From an uncultured Erysipelotrichaceae bacterium (GTDB lineage: Bacteria; Bacillota_I; Bacilli_A; Erysipelotrichales; Erysipelotrichaceae), in contig CANOSP010000010.1 of assembly GCA_947569705.1 (NCBI GenBank), positions 1 through 64,000 on the forward strand: a stretch of 64,000 nucleotides of DNA, read 5' to 3'. Both the position numbers and the translations under genes were made by a program. Shown here piece after piece: positions 27,489 through 36,490 of this stretch (positions are counted from its first letter, which is position 1; every line of letters starts with the position of its first letter). The notes beneath the pieces were generated by a model. It was not told the origin of the DNA and searched no databases. It was given only the letters and a program-made list of their open reading frames with translations.

Positions 27489-29690
27489 TTACTTAACTAC
27501 CTTTATTAGAACCCTAGTCTCTTTGCCGTTTATCGTTTTCGCATATAAATACGTGCTTCCTGTTGCCTTAGCTGTTACTCTGCCGTTTTTATCAACAGTT
27601 GCGATCTTGGTATTCCCGGTTCTCCATGTAACAGCCTGATTCGCTCCCGTCGGATTGACAGTTGCTTTAAATGTATATCTTGTTCCTTGCTTCATTGTTT
27701 TGCTTGTACAATTAATGCGAACACTTCTTGGCTGCGGTATTACTTTCACTAAAGATCTTGTTTCTTTTCCGTTAATTGCTTTTGCGTAAACCCAAGTCAT
27801 TCCTACTGATTTCGCTGTTACTTTTCCGTTTCTATCTACTGTCGCTATCTTTGGATTTCCGATTCTCCATGTTACTTTTTGATTCGCATTCACAGGATAA
27901 ACTTGTGCATTAAATCTAGTTGTTTTACCTACTGTAACAATCTTTTTATCATAATCTATAAAAGTAGCTCTCGGTTGCGGTATTACTTTCACCAAAGACC
28001 TTGTTTCTTTTCCATTGATTGTTTTTGCATAAAGCCATGTCAAACCTTCTGATTTTCCGGTAACAACTCCGTTTTTATCCACCGTAGCTATTTTAGAATT
28101 CCCCGTACGCCACGTCACTTTCTGATTCGCTGATTGCGGATATACATTAGCTTGAAATTTAGATCGGCTTCCGACACTTACAATTTTTTTACTGTAATTA
28201 AGTTTAACGCTGTTTGGTTTAGCAACTACTTTAACAAGCACTGACTTTGTTAAGCCGTTTTCTGTTCTCGCTGTAATATACGCAGAACCCGGTTTTACAC
28301 CCTTTACGTTCCCGTTTTGGTCTACTTTAGCAATCGCAGAGGAAGAGGATGTCCATCTGATTCCGGTGGATGCATAACTCGGTGATAACTTATATTGAAG
28401 TTTGTATCCATATCCTTGAGTAATGGTTAAGCTTTGTCTGTTCAAACTGATTGAACTCGGTGCCGTACTTGCATCTACAAAATCAAAATACTGATATTGA
28501 TTGTTAGTGTTCACATATTCCCATGTATATAAATTACCGTTGGTTGAAGCCCCGTCAAATACCGTCTTACCATCGTTTTTCGCAATAACATATCCGCCGT
28601 AGCTTGAAGAATATATATTAAATGAAGGATTCACTGCCTCAGATGACTTTTTTAATTCCACCAATGTTCCGTTACTGTTCGCATTATTTTTAATATCCAT
28701 ATATCTTGAGGGACTATAAGCACTTTGTATTTTATAAGAACCGTCACTTTGTCGAATCAGCTTAAACAGGAACCGTGTATCATTCTTATTATCTAAGGTT
28801 TTCATGGTTAACATGCCACGATAATCATCATAATAAATATACTTCCCCGCACCCCTGTTTTTTAATCTCACATATCTGCCTGTTCCTACATTAACTTTAT
28901 TTCCGGTATAATAAATAGGGAAATAATTTGTAAACGTACCGCCGCTTGGATTCGCGGAATTCACTCGGAAATAAAACAATCCTTTATTGGGGATTTGATA
29001 TGTATAGGTTAACTTATTAGATGCCGGTTTAAATAAATTACTTGATGAAAAGAGCTTAGTATTTTTTCGTGTATCATATACATGTACCCGATAGGCATCA
29101 CTGTAAGGAGCATGATTCCAATTAATCGTTACCTTTCCTGTCGATTGATCGACTGTATAGGAAGGCACCGTCTTACTTAGATCCGGTTTAGGTGGCTTAG
29201 GTGTTGTTGTGTTTTTCAATCGAACAAAATATATATCAGTTCCGTTGGCATAATAAACAGCATTAATTTTGTATTGATTAATATCCATTTTAGCCGTGTA
29301 GTAGCCATAAATATTACCGGAATCAGTATTGTTTGCTTCACTATATTCAAGCATATTCCCTGATACATTCTCTATATAAGATACATGCACAATTTCACCT
29401 GTATATTTGTTATATATAACAGCAACCGATCCTGTAACAGGTGTATCTGCCACTTGCCCTTGATTCCGCCATTCATCATCCCAGTTGGATAATGTGATAC
29501 CTAATACTTCCTTTACTCTCCCCCATACATACCATGTACACTGACCTTTCATAAAAGGATTACTGCCATTATAATAACTTGCACTCCAATTTGGATAGCT
29601 TGCAGCTTTTACTTCAGTTAATTGAAAAGGACTCATCATAGCCAAAGCTAGCCACAAACACATAAGTAAATTAACCAATTTTTTTATCAT
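27489..29690 (-). CDS. Secreted CHAP amidase with trefoil-like domain and four BIG2 domains
   Basis: The 733-residue product has a signal peptide (about 1-29), a CHAP domain at about 30-165 with Cys51 (GQCTWYVWG), His102 (VHVSYIE) and MLEYSEAN (113-120), a Pro-rich linker, a fibronectin-III-like segment, and at about 270-415 a ricin-type beta-trefoil-like domain (YVRLKNRGAGKYIYYDD, SPSRYMDIKNN) that may bind carbohydrate. Four BIG2 domains complete the protein. It is a paralogue of the CHAP protein at 10893-12701 with the trefoil domain inserted. Peptidoglycan hydrolysis is inferred from the CHAP family. GGGAGG lies before the ATG. Confidence 0.88.
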   Translation of the reverse strand: MIKKLVNLLMCLWLALAMMSPFQLTEVKAASYPNWSASYYNGSNPFMKGQCTWYVWGRVKEVLGITLSNWDDEWRNQGQVADTPVTGSVAVIYNKYTGEIVHVSYIENVSGNMLEYSEANNTDSGNIYGYYTAKMDINQYKINAVYYANGTDIYFVRLKNTTTPKPPKPDLSKTVPSYTVDQSTGKVTINWNHAPYSDAYRVHVYDTRKNTKLFSSSNLFKPASNKLTYTYQIPNKGLFYFRVNSANPSGGTFTNYFPIYYTGNKVNVGTGRYVRLKNRGAGKYIYYDDYRGMLTMKTLDNKNDTRFLFKLIRQSDGSYKIQSAYSPSRYMDIKNNANSNGTLVELKKSSEAVNPSFNIYSSSYGGYVIAKNDGKTVFDGASTNGNLYTWEYVNTNNQYQYFDFVDASTAPSSISLNRQSLTITQGYGYKLQYKLSPSYASTGIRWTSSSSAIAKVDQNGNVKGVKPGSAYITARTENGLTKSVLVKVVAKPNSVKLNYSKKIVSVGSRSKFQANVYPQSANQKVTWRTGNSKIATVDKNGVVTGKSEGLTWLYAKTINGKETRSLVKVIPQPRATFIDYDKKIVTVGKTTRFNAQVYPVNANQKVTWRIGNPKIATVDRNGKVTAKSVGMTWVYAKAINGKETRSLVKVIPQPRSVRINCTSKTMKQGTRYTFKATVNPTGANQAVTWRTGNTKIATVDKNGRVTAKATGSTYLYAKTINGKETRVLIKVVK

Positions 29691-30094
29691 AGTTCTTCCT
29701 CCCTTTTAATTATAAATACTGACTATTCCTTTCTCCAATCTTTCAACTTTATCTACATTAATAGATTATTATTCTTTCAGGCGACCCCATCTCCTTTTAA
29801 TTTTTCACGAAAAAACTGTCTTTAAACATGTACATTCAGGAAGATTGTAAAAATATTCCTTTTTGTATGTTTTATAAAACAAAACATACATTTTCAACCT
29901 CTACTATAATATCTATAAATGTACACTTTTTAAACCAATTATATATATTTATATATGAGATTCAATAACAATCTATCTCTTATAGATACATTTTACAACT
30001 TTTTCCGGTTATAATCAAGCATTTTTAATATCCTTATTTTATTTAAGTACAAACAAAAAAGGCAATAGAAATTCATCTACTACCTTATTGATAA
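29691..30094. other. AT-rich intergenic region with a strong palindrome
   Basis: The region holds the upstream sequence of the CHAP-trefoil gene. A perfect ten-base inverted repeat, TGTATGTTTT (29865-29874) and AAAACATACA (29881-29890), lies about 180 bp upstream of its start and may be an operator. A degraded hairpin with AAGG and CCTT arms follows the pseudogene at about 30057-30085. No gene is supported. Confidence 0.5.
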
Positions 30095-31846
30095 CTATTT
30101 AACAATTAATAAGCATTTAGTTTCTTTTCCGTTAATAGTTTTTGCATAAGCATAAGTACTTCCTTTTGCTTTAGCGATAATTTTACCGTTTTTATCAATG
30201 ACAGCTACTTTAGGATTCCCTGTACGCCAGGTAACAGACTGATTTGCATTTACAGGATTTACCGTTGCTTTCAAGCTGATAGTGGTGCCTGCTTTCAACG
30301 TTAGCTTCTCTGAAGATAAAGTCACATGTTTAGGTTGTGGTATAACTTTCACCAAAGCTTTCTTTTCAATGCCGTTCGTCGTCTTTGCATACAACCATGT
30401 CATCCCCTCAGCTTTAGCGGTTACTTTACCGAATTTATCAACCGTCGCAATTTTTGAGTTTCCGGTTCTCCATGTAACAGACTGATTAGCTATTACAGGA
30501 TATACAGAAGCCTTAAATTGTGTTGTCCTATCGACCGTAACTATTTTCTTATTGTAATTTAAGATAACATCGGTAGGCTTAGGAAGAACCTTTATAAAAG
30601 CCTTAGCCTGTAGTCCATTGACTGTTGTAGCATAAATCCATGTGGTACCTTGTTTGACTGCAGTTACCTTTCCATTTTGATCGATCCTTGCTACATTTGG
30701 ATTATCAGAACGCCAGTATACTTGCGGAACTGCATCTGACGAATTCACAACCGCTTTAAACTGAACTGTTTTACCTGATGAAATAATCTTATCACTAAAA
30801 TTTAAATTCACACTTTTCGGATCTTTCATAACTTTCACTAAAACTTTGATCCACTGTAGCAATTTCAGGATTTAAAGATTCCCGTTTGATATAATTATTC
30901 ACTTCTTTTTTTGTTTCTTTATGTTTAAAAGATATTTTTTTCTTTGTACTCGGTTCCATAATTAATTCTTCAGGTCCCGTTAAATCGTTAATGTTGGAGT
31001 AGGTTGTAACAGTTCTGCCTAGTGTTCTGCCTAAATATTTTGCGGTAATAACCGATGAACCAATATCAAGTGCTTTTAGAGTCCCATCTGCCTGAACAGA
31101 AACAATTCCAGGTCTGCTGCTTGAATAGGCAATCTTCGAATCATCTAATAATAAGTTAAAACCACCGGATTTTTTGTTAGTATTTACTAAGTGAACCTCT
31201 TTTTCTTTCCCATATTCCAAATAAAAATTGGTGGGCAGTGTTTCTAACCTAAACAAGTCTGAATTTTCGTCATATGGATGAAGAATCATTGATTGCCATT
31301 CAATATCCACAAACTCATCACGCGATAATTTGCTTTTATACACCGTTTTATTCGCGGGTTCTTTTATCGGCTCTGCTTCTAACATGCTGAAAACTTGTAC
31401 CCAATAATATGTTTCATTGTTTTTAAAACACCCGATTCCCACTGATTTCCAATCTTTTAACGTCATATTTTGATAGTGACCGGGTGAATTTTTCCAAGAG
31501 GTATAAGCCCCTCGGGCAGTTACCTGCCCATAGGTAATATTCTCGCCGCCCATTTTACTGTTAATGGTAAAACAACCGTCGCCGTTCGGACGCTCATGAC
31601 TATAATTTATCGCTGTCTCAGCTGCTCTCTCCATTGCCGCAGCTAATAACTCCTCATCCATGGTAAGCTCATTGAGACCAAGTCTTCTGCGTTCTTCATT
31701 CACTAAATCTAAGACATCCTACGCTTTATCGTAATAGTTCTCTCCTGAATAATTCAATACGTGGTTCTGTTAATTGCTCTTGTCGGCACACATAACATAA
31801 TCATCATGACAGCTAGTGTTATAATGCCGGAAAATAATTTTTTCAT
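30095..31846 (-). pseudogene. Decayed CAP-domain BIG2 protein gene
   Basis: The gene is broken at three places. An ATG at 31846 starts a normal signal peptide (MKKLFSGIITLAVMM...) that runs into a TGA after 30 codons. The reading frame then shifts, and the CAP part has an in-frame TAG at 31719-31721 just before DVLDLVNEERRRLG. The CAP domain itself (SPGHYQNMTLKDWKSVGIG, YYWVQVFS) is intact to about 31300. Near 30830-30850 a BIG2 domain breaks off after PEIATVDQ and resumes in another frame at KVLVKVMKDPKSV, so about 25 codons are missing together with a frame change. Three BIG2 domains follow to 30095. The parent protein would have been secreted. A similar CAP domain survives at 58715-61600. 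Confidence 0.85.
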
Positions 31847-31876
31847 ATAGCACCCCTCTTTAATATCGTAGCACTT

Positions 31877-33598
31877 TTATTTGGTTACTTTTATTAAACT
31901 TCTCGTTTCTATCCCATTCACTGTTTTTGCATAAAGCCACGTTAATCCTTCAGATTTTCCCGTAACTCTACCGTTTTTATCGACTGTCGCAATTTTTGAA
32001 TTACCGATTCGCCATGTTACTGCCTGATTCGCATTAGTCGGATTTACAGTAGCTTTTAACGTACAAGATCTGCCAATTTTCAAAATCTGCTTTTCTGTAT
32101 TAATTTTCACACTTTTCGGTTGAGGAATCACTTTGACCGTTGCTCTTATTTCTTTACCGTTAATCGTTTTAGCATATATATAAGCCGTTCCGACCGATTT
32201 CGCTGTAACAATGCCGTTTTTATCTACAGTCGCAACTTTCGTGTTGTGGCTTCTCCATGTCACTGCCTGATTCGCATTAGTCGGATTTACTGTTGCCTTA
32301 AATTGAGTGGTTTTTCCTTGAGTAACTATCTTACTGCTGTAATTTAATTTTACCCCTGTCGGCTGCGGAATCACTTTAACCGTTGCTCTTATTTCTTTAC
32401 CGTTAATTGTTTTAGCATATATATAAGCCGTTCCGGCTGATTTTGCTGTAACCAATCCGTTCTTATCAACTGTCGCAATTCTTGTATTGCTGCTTCTCCA
32501 CGTCACTGCCTGATTCGCATTAGTTGGATTTACTGTTGCTTTAAATTGCGTCGTTTTCCCCATTGTTACAATTTTACTGCTATAATTTAATTTTACACTT
32601 GTCGGCTGAGGGATTACTTTGATTGATGCTTTTACCTCAGACCCATCTGCTGCTCTTGCATACAGCCAAGTGCTTCCAACAGATTTACCGGTAACTTTCC
32701 CGTTTTGATCCACAACGGCAATATTCGGATTCCCTACACGCCAAGTAACATTCTGTTTAGGTGATACAGACAATACCGTAGACTTTCCGACTGTTACAAT
32801 TCTACTGGTGGCACTCATTTTCATATCTGAAGAAACGGTAACTTTACAGCTCGCTCTATATTTATCATTTATTATAACAGTGATATACGCAATTCCGGGT
32901 TTTAATGCTTGAACTTTTAATCCGCCGTTTATTGACTCTATTTCTACCACTCCGGGCTGATTCATTGAAAGTTCCCAAAAGGTTTTTTTAACATCACTCG
33001 CATCAGCAGGTTGAATTATCACACGAAGCGTAGTCATGCCACCAGGCTTTAATGTTAATTCGCTCTTATCCAAAGAAACTCCTGTTACAGAAATCGGCTC
33101 AGGATATCTTGTATAGTAATAGTCAGCTTGTAATACTTCAGCTTTTGATATTACTCTGCCCCAGTGAACAGATGAATTATAATTTCCTTCTGCAATCACA
33201 ATATGATCTGCGTTTTTCTCCAGAATAATAACACTATGCGAATCATTATTCATACGTAATATATCGCCCACTTTTAAAGCGCCATAATTGATTGTATCAA
33301 AACGATGAGCTGCTCGATCACCAAACGCCGCATCACTCAGCATGAACGCAAATGCTGCACAGCCATAGCCCTGTATCGGAGCGCCTTGCCATAAATGTCC
33401 GTTTGAATTAGTCCAACTGGTACCCTCGGGATACTGATTTTTCAAAGCTATCATTCTATCATATGCCTGTTTTTCCGTTGGTGCTGAAATCGTCTTAGAT
33501 GATAACACTTCACTTTGATTCGCATTTACTTCTACACAAGGAATTACACTGTTTATCATAAAAGATAAAATCACTAGTATATAAAATATTTTTTTCAT
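31877..33598 (-). CDS. Secreted papain-like amidase with five BIG2 or BIG2-like domains
   Basis: The 573-residue product has a signal peptide (about 1-27) and a CHAP/NlpC-like cysteine hydrolase domain at about 40-165 with Cys80 (GYGCAAFAF), His121 (NDSHSVIILE) and the HIVIAEGNYN segment. Five BIG2-type domains follow; the first two are divergent and the last three are standard. The third and fourth are nearly identical to each other at DNA level (about 32120-32640). Cleavage of peptidoglycan is inferred. It lies 27 bp after the lysozyme gene and 30 bp before the CAP pseudogene, so it appears to be part of the long downstream tail of the glycan operon. Confidence 0.8.
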   Translation of the reverse strand: MKKIFYILVILSFMINSVIPCVEVNANQSEVLSSKTISAPTEKQAYDRMIALKNQYPEGTSWTNSNGHLWQGAPIQGYGCAAFAFMLSDAAFGDRAAHRFDTINYGALKVGDILRMNNDSHSVIILEKNADHIVIAEGNYNSSVHWGRVISKAEVLQADYYYTRYPEPISVTGVSLDKSELTLKPGGMTTLRVIIQPADASDVKKTFWELSMNQPGVVEIESINGGLKVQALKPGIAYITVIINDKYRASCKVTVSSDMKMSATSRIVTVGKSTVLSVSPKQNVTWRVGNPNIAVVDQNGKVTGKSVGSTWLYARAADGSEVKASIKVIPQPTSVKLNYSSKIVTMGKTTQFKATVNPTNANQAVTWRSSNTRIATVDKNGLVTAKSAGTAYIYAKTINGKEIRATVKVIPQPTGVKLNYSSKIVTQGKTTQFKATVNPTNANQAVTWRSHNTKVATVDKNGIVTAKSVGTAYIYAKTINGKEIRATVKVIPQPKSVKINTEKQILKIGRSCTLKATVNPTNANQAVTWRIGNSKIATVDKNGRVTGKSEGLTWLYAKTVNGIETRSLIKVTK

Positions 33599-33625
33599 AT
33601 CTTTCTTCTGCCTCCTGTTTCTATT

Positions 33626-36472
33626 TTACCGTACGATAATTAAACACTTTGTTTCTTTGTTATTCCAAGTCTTTGCATACAGCCACGTATTGCCTTTTCC
33701 GACTGCGGTGACATTACCGTATTTATCTACAGTTGCTATATTCGCATTATCAGTCCGCCATGTAACAGTTTGTGAAGATCTGATCGGATTAACTATGGCT
33801 TTAAATTGGTATTTCTCTGAAATAGCCATCACTCTGCTTATATGATTAATTGTTACTCCCGTTGCTGCCGGCAATACTTTAACCAATGCTTTCGCTTCTA
33901 AACCATTGCTTGTTTTAGCATATACATATGTACTGCCCTCTGCTTTTGCACTGACCTTACCATTTTGATCAACCGCTGCGATAGTGCTGTCACCGATTCG
34001 CCATGTAAGTGTATCGCCTGCCTCAGTCGGATTTGTTATCGCTTTGAACTGATACCAACTGCCTACTGATACCGGAATCTGCTTTGCATTTAAAGTAATT
34101 GATGTTGCAGGTACTGACACCTTTATCAAGCATTTTACTTCTTTATTATTCCATGTTTTTGCATAAACATATGTACTGCCTGTTCCTACTGCGGTTACAT
34201 TTCCGTTTTTATCTACGGTTGCTACCTTGGAATTACCGGTTCGCCATGTAACACTTTGCGATGCTCCGCTTGGATTTACGGTTGCCTTAAGTTGATATTT
34301 ATCATGTAATATCAATGACTTATCGGTACAATTCACCGTAACATTGGTCGCTGCCGGCAATACTTTAACCAATGCCTTCGCTTCTAAACCATTGCTTGTT
34401 TTGGCATATACATATGTACTGCCCTCTGCTTTTGCACTGACCTTACCATTTTGATCAACCGCTGCGATAGTGCTGTCACCGATTCGCCATGTAAGTGTAT
34501 CGCCGGCTTCAGTCGGATTCGTTGTTGCTTTAAATTGATACCAACTGCCTACTGATACCGGAATCTGCTTTGCATTCAAGGTGATTGATGTTGCAGGTAC
34601 CGATACCTTTATCAAGCATTTTGCTTCTTTATTATTCCATGTTTTTGCATAAACATATGTACTTCCTGTTCCTACTGCGGTTACATTTCCGTTTTTATCT
34701 ACGGTTGCCACCTTAGTATCACCGGTTCGCCATGTTACGCTTTGCGATGCTCCGGTCGGATTTACGGTTGCCTTGAATTGATATTTATCATGTAATGTCA
34801 ATGACTTATCGGTACAATTCAACGTAACTTTGGTCGCTGCCGGCAGTACTTTAACCAATGCCTTCGCTTCTAAACCGTTGCTTGTTTTAGCATATACATA
34901 TGTATTGCCTTCTGCTTTCGCGCTGACTTTGCCGTTTTGATCAACCGTTGCGATACTGCTGTTGCCGATTCGCCATGTAAGTGTATCGCCGGCTTCAGTC
35001 GGATTCGTTGCTGCTTTAAATTTATACCAACTGCCTACTGATACCGGAATCTGCTTTGCATTCAAGGTGATTGATGTTGCCGGATTCGTTACTTTTATCA
35101 AACATTTAGCTTCTTTATTATTCCAAGTCTTTGCATATAAATAGGTACTGCCGATTCCGACTGCTTTCACATTCCCATATTTATCGACACTAGCGATCTT
35201 TTCATTGCCGACTCTCCATGTGACTGCCTGTGAAGCATTAGAAGGATTTACAGCCGCTTTAAATTTAAAAGAATCATTGATTTTTATTTCCTTACTACTG
35301 TAATTTATAGAAACAGAAGTAGCTGCAGGAATCACAGTTACCAATGCTTTTGCCTCAAAGCCGTTATTTGTTTTTGCATAAATCCACGTTTTACCGACAG
35401 CTTTGGCTGTCACTCTTCCTTTTTGGTCTACAAGCGCAATATCCGATCGACCGGATCTCCAGCTGATACTTGAACTCGCATTTGCCGGAGTCATCGTTGC
35501 TTTCAACTGATATACGCTGCCTACCGACATTGTCCGATCTTCATCAGATAACTCGATTCCTTTAGCGCTTGGTTTGATAAATTGATTACTGAAGCAGTTT
35601 AAATCTACACGCCCGCTGATACCGTTCACATATCCTCCGGAGCTATATTGCCATCCTTGTTCACCGCTGTAATAGGCATTCTTATAACCTAACGTATCTG
35701 TATAAGCCGCTATCCATGACACATGAGATAAAATCTCCGGATCATTCAATTTTGACTGCAAATAAGAACGATAGCTGTATACATGCACCTGCTTATATCC
35801 CAATTCACTCATTCTGTTTAAATATGTTTTAATTACCTTTTTATAACCGCTAACAGTTTCAGGCGGTTTTCTGGTTGCTCCCTCATAATACCAAGGACTG
35901 AAATTTTCAATATCATAATAAATCGGATAAGATAAATTTACATTGGCACGTGCAAGCATCTGTGCAGTTCCTGTTGCCTCTGCATATGCAAAATTCGCGT
36001 CATATGCATAACTGTATAAATAGATTCCATACGGAATTCCCAAACGATTACATTCAGAAACATTCCTTCTGAAATAATCATCTTCCTCTAAATAACCGTA
36101 TCCGACTCGTATAATTGCACCGTCTACTCCGGCAGCCTTTACTTTATTCCAGTCGATAACACCGTTATGCTCAGACACATCAATAACGTATTTCGATCCG
36201 GAACCATACATTAATTTTCCTTCTGCATCATAAAATTTTTTTATTCCGTTTGTTTTTGTCCAATATGGTCCGCCGCTTCGTGAAGTTACTTGCTGTTCAC
36301 TTCCCATAGCAACATCTTTCATACCTTGAATTTCTTCCTTACTGATCGGTACAAAATTTTCTTCCGTAATAATATCAGTATCAACCTCAGCTTCTTTTGC
36401 CCATATCTGCATATTCACCAACAATAATGAACAAATAACGCTTAAAGTTACGGCAATCCTTCTCTTTCGCAT
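33626..36472 (-). CDS. Secreted GH25 lysozyme with eight BIG2 domains
   Basis: The 948-residue product has a signal peptide (about 1-25), a short linker and a GH25 muramidase domain at about 95-300. VIDVSEHNG with Asp98 and YPIYYDIEN with Asp187/Glu189 form the expected acidic active site. Eight BIG2 domains run to the C-terminus, and the central six are three copies of a two-domain unit. It should cut the MurNAc-GlcNAc bond of peptidoglycan. It is 18 bp after the aspartate ammonia-lyase gene with no terminator between, so it is probably transcribed with the glycan genes. No LPXTG motif is present. Confidence 0.92.
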   Translation of the reverse strand: MRKRRIAVTLSVICSLLLVNMQIWAKEAEVDTDIITEENFVPISKEEIQGMKDVAMGSEQQVTSRSGGPYWTKTNGIKKFYDAEGKLMYGSGSKYVIDVSEHNGVIDWNKVKAAGVDGAIIRVGYGYLEEDDYFRRNVSECNRLGIPYGIYLYSYAYDANFAYAEATGTAQMLARANVNLSYPIYYDIENFSPWYYEGATRKPPETVSGYKKVIKTYLNRMSELGYKQVHVYSYRSYLQSKLNDPEILSHVSWIAAYTDTLGYKNAYYSGEQGWQYSSGGYVNGISGRVDLNCFSNQFIKPSAKGIELSDEDRTMSVGSVYQLKATMTPANASSSISWRSGRSDIALVDQKGRVTAKAVGKTWIYAKTNNGFEAKALVTVIPAATSVSINYSSKEIKINDSFKFKAAVNPSNASQAVTWRVGNEKIASVDKYGNVKAVGIGSTYLYAKTWNNKEAKCLIKVTNPATSITLNAKQIPVSVGSWYKFKAATNPTEAGDTLTWRIGNSSIATVDQNGKVSAKAEGNTYVYAKTSNGLEAKALVKVLPAATKVTLNCTDKSLTLHDKYQFKATVNPTGASQSVTWRTGDTKVATVDKNGNVTAVGTGSTYVYAKTWNNKEAKCLIKVSVPATSITLNAKQIPVSVGSWYQFKATTNPTEAGDTLTWRIGDSTIAAVDQNGKVSAKAEGSTYVYAKTSNGLEAKALVKVLPAATNVTVNCTDKSLILHDKYQLKATVNPSGASQSVTWRTGNSKVATVDKNGNVTAVGTGSTYVYAKTWNNKEVKCLIKVSVPATSITLNAKQIPVSVGSWYQFKAITNPTEAGDTLTWRIGDSTIAAVDQNGKVSAKAEGSTYVYAKTSNGLEAKALVKVLPAATGVTINHISRVMAISEKYQFKAIVNPIRSSQTVTWRTDNANIATVDKYGNVTAVGKGNTWLYAKTWNNKETKCLIIVR
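33865..35322 (-). repeat. Three 486-bp tandem repeats in the lysozyme gene
   Basis: The same DNA (starting CTGCCGGCAATACTT or close variants) recurs at 33865, 34351 and 34837, exactly 486 bp apart, and a diverged edge lies at 35323. Each unit encodes two BIG2 domains (162 codons). The first two copies are almost identical, which indicates recent duplication or gene conversion. Confidence 0.9.
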
Positions 36473-36490
36473 GCTTCCCTCTCCTCTTCT

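Noticed and set aside
17196-36472. BIG2 block as a mobile element
   Set aside because: No transposase, integrase, tRNA junction or flanking direct repeats were seen. Tandem duplication explains the layout.
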